Assembly (NCBI GenBank): GCA_024401495.1
Contig: JAKSKW010000020.1
Location: forward strand, 1-28,142
Direction of reading: 5' to 3'
Source: Paludibacteraceae bacterium
Lineage (GTDB): Bacteria > Bacteroidota > Bacteroidia > Bacteroidales > Paludibacteraceae
DNA length: 28,142 nucleotides
Position 1 is the first letter of the stretch; each line of letters starts with the position of its first letter. A program made the translations under genes and the position numbers. This document shows, piece after piece, positions 7,492 through 14,410 of this stretch. The notes under the pieces are model-generated. The model ran no database searches. It saw only the letters and a program-made list of their open reading frames with translations, and had not been told where the DNA came from.

Positions 7492-7553
7492 CATCGTTTA
7501 GTTGATAATGTTGAGGCTGGTGATAAAATACATTAACGTATAAACAATTTATA

Positions 7554-9329
7554 ATGAGAAAAAATTTATTAATGCATCAAGAGATCATTTCCAAGAAATG
7601 GTTTAGTGCGAAAAATTATTTGTTGGCTTTGGCCATGTCGTTTGGTGTGCAAGGAAACTCTTTAGCACAATCGTCTTCTCCTGAGGATTCCAATTGTAAA
7701 TCATTTCCTTCGGGATACAATTCTTTCGGGGATTTTTTCGATACCACTGGAATAAAGAATCCCGATGACATAGCTGCCGTTTTTGCGGTCTATGGCATTG
7801 ATTTTGAGATGGGAAACATTTCGAATTATCAGTTGGGAACGAATCTTAACGAATATTTTGATAGTGTACCAGGTTTAGATAAGAGCCTAGAGTCTAATTA
7901 CTTGTTTTACGATAATCCCGACGGCTCTATTTATTCTTTAGGATTTCCTGCTAAAGCTTTCAGCGGAAAAACGTATAGGTATAAAATGCGTGTCTATGTC
8001 CAGGCGAAGAAAGACTGTGCGTCTTCTGTTTCGGCAGCGTTGGCAAATGCAAAAATTAGGTTGAAAACGCAACATGGTTCACAAGACTCTGACTCTTTTG
8101 AGGTTATGGCGTATGATTTGCAAGGTAATGCATTGAAGGGTTCTGGCAATGAGGTGGTTGATGGTAAAATCAAACCTGTCGTCATTAAGAGTCCGAATAC
8201 AGGTTTTTCTTTGTCGCAGGTGTTGAATATAGACAGTGTCATGCCATCTGACATTATATGTTTGGACGTTTGCAGTTATGGTGTTTTTCCAGAAACAGCA
8301 ATTGGTTTAGAGAATTTTAAGTTGACTTATGAGTTGGAGCAGTTTGAATGCTCTAAAGTTGCGGTTGAATATTTGTATACTGATTATGAAACCTATTGTA
8401 TCTCTTCGACAACAGTATGTAAGGGAGATTCTGTCATAGCCAATGCTCCAGGATTCCCTAAAAATTCGACGTATGAGTGGTACAAGCAGAATGGCTCAGA
8501 CTGGGAATTGTTGGAGAATGTAAGCGGAACAGGTGATGAATATGCAAAAGCCACTATTTATGTTGATCATGTTGGGGCTGTTCGTTATAAGGTTGCGGTA
8601 AGCAATAATAGTTATTTTGCTTCGACACGAGAGCTTGAATTCAATATATATGGAGAAGATTGTCATTCTTTTAGTTTCGATTGTGGATCATTGGCTGATT
8701 TAGATATTGTTGCGGAATGTGGCAAAAATTCGGTTACTTTTGATGAAATTTATATAGGTCTTCCTGTTTGGAATGATGCAACAATTCCTAATGGTGTTTC
8801 GGTCTACGGAGTCAGATCTGATGGAAGAAAATTGGAGGAAGAATATTTTGTTGGTACGACGGAGATCGCTTGGAATTTCAGTATTGATAATATAGATACA
8901 ATAGTTTGCTATCAAAAGATCAACGTGGTGGCCCAAAAATGTCCTATTGGTGTGGTGTATGTTAGTGTTGTCGCTTCTGACAGTACATTAGGTACAACTA
9001 CAGGTTCCAATACTTATGCTGTGGGTGACACTGCTGTTATTGAGGCGATTCCAAATAAGAATGCGATATTCAAGATGTGGAGCGACGGTGACACGTTAAG
9101 CAGACGAACAATAGTTTGCGACAGTGAAAAGGTTTACATCGCTATCTTTGAGAAGAAGATCGCTACTGATGTTGATATGGTCGACGCTGCTGATGTTGAT
9201 CCTATTGTTAATGTATATTCCGTCGACGGTGCATTGTTGAAGAAGAATGTTAAGCTTTCTGAGGCTTTGGCGACACTTAAACGAGGATACTATATCATCA
9301 ATAATAAGAAAGTCTATATTTCGAAATAA
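7554..9329 (+). CDS. Secreted protein with InlB-type repeat and T9SS-like C-terminal domain
   Basis: A 591-residue exported protein of unknown function. The N-terminus has a long basic n-region and a hydrophobic core ending LAQSSS at about residue 40. A beta-rich N-terminal domain with PDGSIYSLGFPA follows, then an Ig/PKD-like domain (TVCKGDSVIANAPGFP ... YEWYKQ, about 285-370). Next is a divergent InlB B-repeat-like domain (about 465-535: VGDTAVIEAIPNKNAIFKMW). The last 40 residues, starting VYSVDGALLKK and ending GYYIINNKKVYISK, are of the C-terminal sorting type used by T9SS, so cell-surface display or release is inferred. The next gene, 28 bases on, is a paralogue lacking the InlB-like domain. 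The domain assignments are from pattern, not from a search. Confidence 0.8.
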   Translation: MRKNLLMHQEIISKKWFSAKNYLLALAMSFGVQGNSLAQSSSPEDSNCKSFPSGYNSFGDFFDTTGIKNPDDIAAVFAVYGIDFEMGNISNYQLGTNLNEYFDSVPGLDKSLESNYLFYDNPDGSIYSLGFPAKAFSGKTYRYKMRVYVQAKKDCASSVSAALANAKIRLKTQHGSQDSDSFEVMAYDLQGNALKGSGNEVVDGKIKPVVIKSPNTGFSLSQVLNIDSVMPSDIICLDVCSYGVFPETAIGLENFKLTYELEQFECSKVAVEYLYTDYETYCISSTTVCKGDSVIANAPGFPKNSTYEWYKQNGSDWELLENVSGTGDEYAKATIYVDHVGAVRYKVAVSNNSYFASTRELEFNIYGEDCHSFSFDCGSLADLDIVAECGKNSVTFDEIYIGLPVWNDATIPNGVSVYGVRSDGRKLEEEYFVGTTEIAWNFSIDNIDTIVCYQKINVVAQKCPIGVVYVSVVASDSTLGTTTGSNTYAVGDTAVIEAIPNKNAIFKMWSDGDTLSRRTIVCDSEKVYIAIFEKKIATDVDMVDAADVDPIVNVYSVDGALLKKNVKLSEALATLKRGYYIINNKKVYISK

Positions 9330-9357
9330 CTTTTAATAACATAAATAATTATTTATC

Positions 9358-10896
9358 ATGCGAAACCATTACTCTTTTATTTCCACGTCGACTTTGACGA
9401 AGGGAATTGTGGCTTGTTCCGTTTTGGTAGGAAGCATGTTTGGGGCTCAGGCTTCCGACATCTTCAACCCTACTTATGATGGAATTTTTATTCCTTTTAC
9501 TGGAGAGTACATCAAAGGAACAAACTTCACCCCAACAGACTCGGTAACTGGAGATTTGAGTCTTGATGTAAAAAGCACGTTTGCAGACGATTCTATTTTG
9601 TTCTCAAAGGGAAATGTCGCTTATGAAATTAGTGACATTAAGGGTGCTTTTGGTGACTATATCCCAGCTAGTGATTTGAAGGCCATGGAGAGATATGAAG
9701 ATACGTATTACAACTACTTCATGACTATGGCCAATCCTAATGGCAGTATAGTGCAATATAAGCTTCCTGCTGCTAAGTATGCTGGCTATAACTATGGATG
9801 CTTTATGAAGGCTTATATCCAGCCGACGTGTGATTTGGATGCAGACGCATCTATACGTGTCAAGACAATGCATGGCATAGTTGATGTAGATTGGATGGAT
9901 GCTGTTTTGATTGACGATGTGACTGGAGACACATTGGGAAAGATCAATGATGTGAAGTCGCCGACTGATCTTACGGAGATTAAGTTCAGCAGTTTGACTG
10001 ATGTCTCGAATTTGCCTAAAACAGGAGACACCTTCCACGTGTTGCGTTTAGAGGCTAATTATGAAGGATTGTTGCCTGCCGATAATAACGGCATGAAATA
10101 TTATTTGGTCAGCGTAGACTTCTTTCGTATGAATTGCTCGAATGTCGCTATTGATTATATGTCAATTGACCCATATAAGGCATTTATTTCTCTAAGAACT
10201 GTATGTAAAGGCGACACCACAACTGTTTATGCAGGAGGTTTCCCTCTAAAGTGCACTTATACTTGGTATGAGAAGAGTGGGGATGACTGGGAAGAGTTGC
10301 CATTTGTTCCAGGACCAGACGGAGTCAATCGTTCTCAACCAATTCCAGTAGATTTTATTGGAGAGCGAGATTACAAGGTTGTGATCTTTGTAGATTCTTC
10401 AATTGTGTTTCACAGTATCGACTTCAAGGTGATAGGAGAAGATTGTCCTAACTCTTCAGTAGTGGTCTGTGATACGCTTGTTTCAAAAATAATGTATGGC
10501 TTGGTTGGAGACAAAAATTCAGCTACTGCAGAGGAACTTGGATTGAAGACACCTTCATTTGTATATAAAGATGGTACATTAATAGAAGGTGTTGGTCAAA
10601 GAGATGACAATAAGGATGTATGGAATGATGACTATAATGTTGGATCACACTATGTGGTGTGGGATTTTGTAGTGCCTGGCGTTACTGAGACAAATTGTCC
10701 ACAATTGATTGTTGTAGAGAAGAGGATCTCTACAGATGTTGATATGGTCGACGCTGCTGATGTTGATTCTATCGTTAATGTATATTCCGTCGACGGTGCT
10801 TTGTTGAAGAAGAACGTTAAACTTTCTGAGGCTTTGGCGGCACTTAAACGAGGATACTATATTATCAATAATCAGAAGGTGTTCATTTCAAAATAA
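9358..10896 (+). CDS. Secreted paralogue with T9SS-like C-terminal domain
   Basis: A 512-residue exported protein, second in the operon after a 28-base gap. A signal peptide covers about residues 1-32 (IVACSVLVGSMFGAQAS). The N-terminal domain matches the upstream protein in outline (NPNGSIVQYKLPAAKY, then VKTMHG), and the Ig/PKD-like domain aligns well (TVCKGDTTTVYAGGFP ... YTWYEK, IGEDC). There is no InlB-like repeat. The last 55 residues are nearly identical to those of the upstream gene, at DNA level too, while the rest has diverged greatly. Surface localisation through T9SS is inferred; the role (adhesin, glycan binding, structural) is unknown. A strong terminator follows at 10946. Confidence 0.8.
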   Translation: MRNHYSFISTSTLTKGIVACSVLVGSMFGAQASDIFNPTYDGIFIPFTGEYIKGTNFTPTDSVTGDLSLDVKSTFADDSILFSKGNVAYEISDIKGAFGDYIPASDLKAMERYEDTYYNYFMTMANPNGSIVQYKLPAAKYAGYNYGCFMKAYIQPTCDLDADASIRVKTMHGIVDVDWMDAVLIDDVTGDTLGKINDVKSPTDLTEIKFSSLTDVSNLPKTGDTFHVLRLEANYEGLLPADNNGMKYYLVSVDFFRMNCSNVAIDYMSIDPYKAFISLRTVCKGDTTTVYAGGFPLKCTYTWYEKSGDDWEELPFVPGPDGVNRSQPIPVDFIGERDYKVVIFVDSSIVFHSIDFKVIGEDCPNSSVVVCDTLVSKIMYGLVGDKNSATAEELGLKTPSFVYKDGTLIEGVGQRDDNKDVWNDDYNVGSHYVVWDFVVPGVTETNCPQLIVVEKRISTDVDMVDAADVDSIVNVYSVDGALLKKNVKLSEALAALKRGYYIINNQKVFISK

Positions 10897-10945
10897 AATG
10901 GAGATTATATGGCCAATAAAATTTGAAATAGCCAAAATAACGAAG

Positions 10946-10979
10946 AGAGTTCACTACGTTTGTAGTGAACTCTTTTTTT
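10946..10979 (+). terminator. Terminator of the secreted paralogue operon
   Basis: A perfect 12-bp stem AGAGTTCACTAC (10946-10957) and GTAGTGAACTCT (10962-10973) with loop GTTT and seven T residues. It lies between convergent genes but has a T run on the plus strand only. Confidence 0.93.
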
Positions 10980-10993
10980 ATTGATTTGTCTGT

Positions 10994-11737
10994 TTATTCT
11001 TTAATTGTCTCTTCGTAATAAGCGTAGTTGCCATTACCATCTAATTCGTATCCGCATGACATTCCATTGCGAGTCTCAGAAACTGCAGTTCCTTTTTCCC
11101 CTGTATATTGTCTATGATAGTGCCACTGTCCTGTTTGGTGATTTATGGATCTTATATAGCAACCTTCCCCCATAGGCTTATAAAAAAAAGGAGCTAGCGA
11201 GTCTGGTAGATTTTCAGGGATTGTCGTCACGTCGGATCCTCCTCCTGGGACATGTGTGATAATGTAGCGTGCAATCTCGTTATTGTTGGCATCGTAATCT
11301 GTCCTTGATTTCAAAGTATCGTTTTCATATAAATAATTGACAGTGTGGAATGTTTTTTGATTATTATCTATATGCGTCTCTTTAATGAGATGTCCGACAT
11401 TGTCATATTCATAGTTAATATAGGATGTTAGTCCTCCCTTATCTTCTTTTATGCTGACCAATTTATTGCCTTTATAGGAGAATTGTTTCTCATACAATAT
11501 AGTCTGATTGTCGCTGTCGTAGCGCACTTCGCGACAAAATCTATTTATATTGGTAGAATCTTGATACCTTAATAATTTTCCTAGGTATGGTCCTCCTTTA
11601 GGATCTCTTGTCCCGGATCTCCCGTAATACCTTGTTATTTCAATTTGTGGTCTTTGCTTGAAGAAAGAGTATCGATATGAGAGATATGAGAATATAAGGA
11701 GTATGAAAAAGAAAATATATTTATCTTTGGTTCTCAT
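10994..11737 (-). CDS. Membrane-anchored YD-repeat-like protein
   Basis: A 247-residue protein with an N-terminal anchor or uncleaved signal (IFFFILLIFSYLSYRYSFF, about 8-26). After it come beta-hairpin units that resemble the YD/RHS pattern, for example INYEYDNVGHLIKETH and VNYLYENDTLKSRTDYDANNNEI. It is far too short to be an RHS toxin shell and has no core or toxin domain. The last third (from about 165) has Gly-rich and aromatic stretches with two cysteines. Start at the ATG at 11737, 12 bases from a -7 element, so the leader is very short. Known relatives are mostly uncharacterised Bacteroidetes proteins; the function is unknown. Confidence 0.75.
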   Translation of the reverse strand: MRTKDKYIFFFILLIFSYLSYRYSFFKQRPQIEITRYYGRSGTRDPKGGPYLGKLLRYQDSTNINRFCREVRYDSDNQTILYEKQFSYKGNKLVSIKEDKGGLTSYINYEYDNVGHLIKETHIDNNQKTFHTVNYLYENDTLKSRTDYDANNNEIARYIITHVPGGGSDVTTIPENLPDSLAPFFYKPMGEGCYIRSINHQTGQWHYHRQYTGEKGTAVSETRNGMSCGYELDGNGNYAYYEETIKE

Positions 11738-11748
11738 TGTTTTTTTTT

Positions 11749-11756
11749 CAAAATTA
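11749..11756 (-). promoter_or_regulatory. -7 element for the YD-repeat-like gene
   Basis: Minus-strand TAATTTTG (plus-strand CAAAATTA). The predicted leader is under ten bases. No clear -33 box. Confidence 0.5.
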
Positions 11757-11819
11757 AAACAAATTCTGGAGCCCCTTTTATGTTTGAGAATATAAATTGA
11801 TATTTTTTTGCTAAAAACG

Positions 11820-11851
11820 CTTGCATATCTAAAAATCGTGCAGTAGTTTTG
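11820..11851 (+). promoter_or_regulatory. Promoter of a gene-less transcription unit
   Basis: CTTG at 11820-11823, 20 bases, then TAGTTTTG at 11844-11851. The -33 region reads AAACGCTTGCA, the same eleven bases as in the promoter at the right edge of the window (28088-28098). No gene follows before the terminator at 12181-12219. Confidence 0.65.
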
Positions 11852-11856
11852 CTCAT

Positions 11857-12219
11857 GTCAATCAGGGATGACCTGATGATAGAAGTGTAGCAAAAAGGAT
11901 ATTAATTACGGGTTGAAAATAATATGCAATAATCGCCTCCCGTAGAAAATTAAAGAGAAGTGACATAGAACGTTTGTAAATTAAGTCGTAGTCATTGTTC
12001 TGACATGTCTAAAACGTAAAAGCATTCTAGACCTAAAAAGCTAATGTCAATATAAATCAAAATCAAATATGAATGTGGATTGTATAATTCACTAAGAGTT
12101 GTGTTTATTCAACTCTCTTGAGATTTTGATTTTCAACATAAACACAGAATCATAATATTAATCCATAATAAAATCCAATAAAGGAGGCTGCTAAGTGATT
12201 AGCGGCCTCCTTGCTTTTT
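11857..12219 (+). ncRNA. Candidate structured RNA, about 360 bases
   Basis: A promoter and a strong terminator bracket this stretch, yet it has no credible reading frame; the longest ATG-led frame noticed is eight codons at 12069-12095. It can form hairpins: ATCAGG/CCTGAT (11861-11877), TACGGG/CCCGTA (11907-11944), ACGTTT/AAACGT (11970-12017) enclosing GTCA/TGAC, and AGAGTTG/CAACTCT (12095-12116). The order of hairpins and the box GTGTAG...AAAAAGGAT (11885-11900) recur in the leader of the next gene. It could be an independent small RNA, an orphaned leader whose gene was lost, or a decayed gene. No known family (tmRNA, RNase P, SRP, 6S) was recognised. Confidence 0.4.
12181..12219 (+). terminator. 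Terminator of the gene-less unit
   Basis: AAGGAGGCTGCTAA (12181-12194) pairs with TTAGCGGCCTCCTT (12199-12212) around loop GTGA, followed by GCTTTTT. A second version at 13874-13905 has the same loop and stem except for one compensatory pair change. Confidence 0.92.
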
Positions 12220-12227
12220 GGGTATTT

Positions 12228-12385
12228 CTCCAATCTCCATTCTCCAATCTCTAATCTCCAATCTCCAATCTCCAATCTCTAAGCTCTAATCTCCAATCTC
12301 CAATCTCTAAGCTCTAATCTCTAATCTCTAAGCTTTAAGCTTTAAGCTTTAAGCTTTAAGCTCTAAGCTCTAAGCTCTAAGCTCA
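12228..12385. repeat. Heptamer tandem array
   Basis: About 22 head-to-tail units of seven bases, in the forms CTCCAAT, CTCTAAT, CTCTAAG and CTTTAAG. Unit types are grouped along the array, as expected from local slippage. It separates the gene-less unit's terminator from the next promoter. Similar short heptamer runs occur at 27023-27046 and near the relA 3' end at about 24740-24775. Confidence 0.9.
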
Positions 12386-12430
12386 ATAATATGTTTGAGA
12401 ATATACTATGTCCTTTTTTTGCATAAATAA

Positions 12431-12462
12431 TTTGGATTAATGAATTTTGATGTATAGTTTTG
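12431..12462 (+). promoter_or_regulatory. Promoter with a long structured leader
   Basis: TTTG at 12431-12434, 20 bases, TAGTTTTG at 12455-12462: a perfect match. The gene's ATG is at 12673, so the leader is about 205 bases. Confidence 0.75.
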
Positions 12463-12467
12463 AGCCA

Positions 12468-12672
12468 AGCGATTCGGGAAAGAATCGACGTGTAGATATA
12501 AAAGGATTTATTAAATAATTTAGACTCTACTAGGAGATAGTAGAGGGAATTCAAAGGTTTCTAACCGACCAACATTATTCAATTTTCAAGTGTAATAAGA
12601 TTATGCATACGACACCGTTATAATGGTGCCGATGACTTGCGTTTCTCGTATGCGAAACTAAAACTAAAAATT
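12468..12672 (+). promoter_or_regulatory. Structured 5' leader, candidate cis-acting RNA
   Basis: Three structures are visible. P1 is CGATTC/GAATCG (12470-12487) with loop GGGAAA, right at the predicted 5' end. P2 is CTCTACTA/TAGTAGAG (12525-12545) with loop GGAGA. P3 is GCATACG/CGTATGC (12605-12653) enclosing CACC/GGTG (12613-12628). P3 ends 19 bases before the ATG. GTGTAG at 12490-12495 and AAAAGGAT at 12500-12507 lie between P1 and P2. The same order is seen in the upstream gene-less unit. The ligand or effector is unknown. Confidence 0.45.
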
Positions 12673-13773
12673 ATGAAACCAGTAAAGGTGATTACTGCGA
12701 CGTTACTAACTGGATGCTTAATAGCTATTGCGGTTATGTATTGTCAGATTATTAATGAAGGGAGTGCAAGAGTGGCTCTTGGAGGAAATATAGATAAGAC
12801 TGCGGATATGTTTAAGGAGGATGAGGCGAAGATGTTTGAGACTCTCCGTTTCCTATCTGCAGAAGATGGAGCAAAACTGTATTCTCAAAACTATAAAGAT
12901 ATTCCTTACCTGACAGAAATGTATACTGAAAGAATTATACCTGGTCTATCGAATGAGAATATTCTTACACTCAAGCATGTCTATAATAAATATATCATAC
13001 ATACACCTGCGTCGGCAAAATTTGCAGAAATGTACAGGGCAGCCAAAGCTTCTTATATGAAGAAGGTCAAAACGGATATGTTTGCGATCAACAACTCTTT
13101 GTATAAGAGTTTTGAGAATGAATTGTTGCCACATATGGTACAAGGTGTTGATTCTATGATCAATTCTGATATGCAGGCGGTTGTCGACCATGCGATCGGA
13201 GATGTCGTTGGAAATAGAAAAAGTCTGCCTGGCAAGATCGAGAGAGTTAAGGAGAAATGGAATGAGGTGATGTTGGCTGATAAATATGTAGACTTCGAAC
13301 AGAGTTGTGTTGATGTTTACACCCATCAACTGGATGAATTTCAGAAATCTTATTTTGAGTCTGTCACTCTAACTACTCGTGAGCAACCAGCGAATAAGGT
13401 GGATTTGTCGGTGACTATACCATTGGGCAATGCGATAATGATAGCCATCAACGATTATGAGGAGGCTGACCTGAAGGAAATGTCTGAAGATATGGCACGT
13501 GATTCTGATATAGAGTCTCCTATAGGGTTGACTACATATAATTCAGCAGATTCTGCTGCAGCTCCACTTGTCATTCTTTATAATATCGGCAATTTTGAAT
13601 ATGATACTAACGAACCATTAAGCAAGGATCAGTTGGTCGCTTCATGCGCGGAGTTGGTTAAGAATCATTTAAGCAAAACTTCTTTTGAAACTATCAAAAG
13701 AGACGTCAGAAATATGATTGTCAATAGCAATGACAAACTAATCAATGATATTGACAATGGACTCAATTTATGA
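12673..13773 (+). CDS. Hypothetical membrane-anchored helical protein
   Basis: 366 residues from the ATG at 12673. A frame extending to a TTG at 12637 would run through the P3 stem of the leader and is unlikely. The N-terminus MKPVKVITATLLTGCLIAIA is a hydrophobic segment; LTGC resembles a lipobox, but the hydrophobic run continues past the cysteine, so an uncleaved anchor is as likely. The rest looks mostly helical, charged, with no recognised motif; about residues 120-235 read as amphipathic helices, followed by a mixed domain (VDLSVTIPLGNAIMIAIND) that may bind the envelope or a partner. It has its own promoter, a long structured leader and a terminator shared in form with the gene-less unit upstream. 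The function is unknown. Confidence 0.75.
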   Translation: MKPVKVITATLLTGCLIAIAVMYCQIINEGSARVALGGNIDKTADMFKEDEAKMFETLRFLSAEDGAKLYSQNYKDIPYLTEMYTERIIPGLSNENILTLKHVYNKYIIHTPASAKFAEMYRAAKASYMKKVKTDMFAINNSLYKSFENELLPHMVQGVDSMINSDMQAVVDHAIGDVVGNRKSLPGKIERVKEKWNEVMLADKYVDFEQSCVDVYTHQLDEFQKSYFESVTLTTREQPANKVDLSVTIPLGNAIMIAINDYEEADLKEMSEDMARDSDIESPIGLTTYNSADSAAAPLVILYNIGNFEYDTNEPLSKDQLVASCAELVKNHLSKTSFETIKRDVRNMIVNSNDKLINDIDNGLNL

Positions 13774-13873
13774 TTTGGGTAGATGAGGCTGTTTGCTATG
13801 AATTTGCCTAAAGTGACGTCTGCAATAATAAATACGAAATCTCAAAAACAATAATTTCATAATAAAATCCTTA

Positions 13874-13909
13874 AAGGAGACTGCTAAGTGATTAGCGGTC
13901 TCCTTGCTT
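13874..13909 (+). terminator. Terminator of the helical protein gene
   Basis: AAGGAGACTGCTAA (13874-13887), loop GTGA, TTAGCGGTCTCCTT (13892-13905). Compared with 12181-12212, one G-C pair has become A-T on both sides of the stem. About ten bases before it (CATAATAAAATCC) are also shared with the upstream copy. The T tail is weak (GCTTATTA). Confidence 0.85.
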
Positions 13910-13941
13910 ATTATATGGATTAGGTAAAATTAGACGGAGGG

Positions 13942-14214
13942 TTAATCCAATCTCCAACCTGCGTCGAGCATCTTTTCAAGTGAGTCAAACTCAGCAATCA
14001 CAGTGTTCTCTTTGTCATATCCGTAGACCACCTCTTCCGGTTTCACACCTTCCATGCTCATGACCTTGATTGACTCTCCGTTGTCTGCGCATCTGATTAA
14101 GTCTCTGATGTTGATAAATCCCCACTGCATAGGAGTAGTGTTGATGTTGCCAAGGATGGCTCCGAAGCCTCTCTTCTTGAGATCCTTCAAGTTTTTTTCA
14201 TAATCGTAAAGCAT
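13942..14214 (-). CDS. Small hypothetical protein
   Basis: A 90-residue soluble protein without signal peptide or membrane segment. It begins MLYDYEKNLKDLKKRG, with a lysine-rich amphipathic helix, and contains TPMQWGFINIRDLI and a C-terminal EFDSLEKMLDAGWRLD, the type of alpha/beta composition seen in small uncharacterised Bacteroidetes proteins. A -7 element (plus-strand CAAAGGTA, 14256-14263) lies about 42 bases before the ATG. It is a single-gene unit, convergent with the helical protein gene. The function is unknown. Confidence 0.7.
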   Translation of the reverse strand: MLYDYEKNLKDLKKRGFGAILGNINTTPMQWGFINIRDLIRCADNGESIKVMSMEGVKPEEVVYGYDKENTVIAEFDSLEKMLDAGWRLD

Positions 14215-14255
14215 AGCCTAAAATTTTAATTGTTCAACTTAGCTTATTTACACTA

Positions 14256-14263
14256 CAAAGGTA
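14256..14263 (-). promoter_or_regulatory. -7 element for the small hypothetical gene
   Basis: Minus-strand TACCTTTG matches TAnnTTTG. The -33 box is not evident. Confidence 0.55.
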
Positions 14264-14308
14264 CAATGAGGGTGTGCCGAAAGCGGGCACAGGGAGGAAA
14301 AAAATAAA

Positions 14309-14345
14309 AAAAAGACGTTGCAAAACCTTCTGCAACGTCTTTTTG
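14309..14345 (-). terminator. Terminator of the nspC unit
   Basis: AGACGTTGCA (14313-14322) pairs with TGCAACGTCT (14331-14340), with A runs on the left and T runs on the right, so it can act in both directions. On the minus strand it ends nspC, about 60 bases after the stop. Confidence 0.9.
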
Positions 14346-14363
14346 TATTTCGTATAAAGAGGT

Positions 14364-14410
14364 AAAGACGCGAGATCTCGCGTCTCTACGTGTCTCTGTG
14401 CGTCTCTACG
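14364..14410. repeat. Dispersed hairpin family B, copy 3
   Basis: A perfect 18-base palindrome, GACGCGAGATCTCGCGTC (14367-14384), followed by CTCTACG twice (to about 14410). The copy abuts the nspC stop codon. Confidence 0.7.

Noticed and set aside
12228..12385. CRISPR array
   Set aside because: The repeats are contiguous seven-base units without spacers, and no cas genes are near.
12637..12672. TTG start adding 12 residues to the helical protein
   Set aside because: These codons overlap the third structure of the leader; the ATG at 12673 directly starts a hydrophobic export segment.
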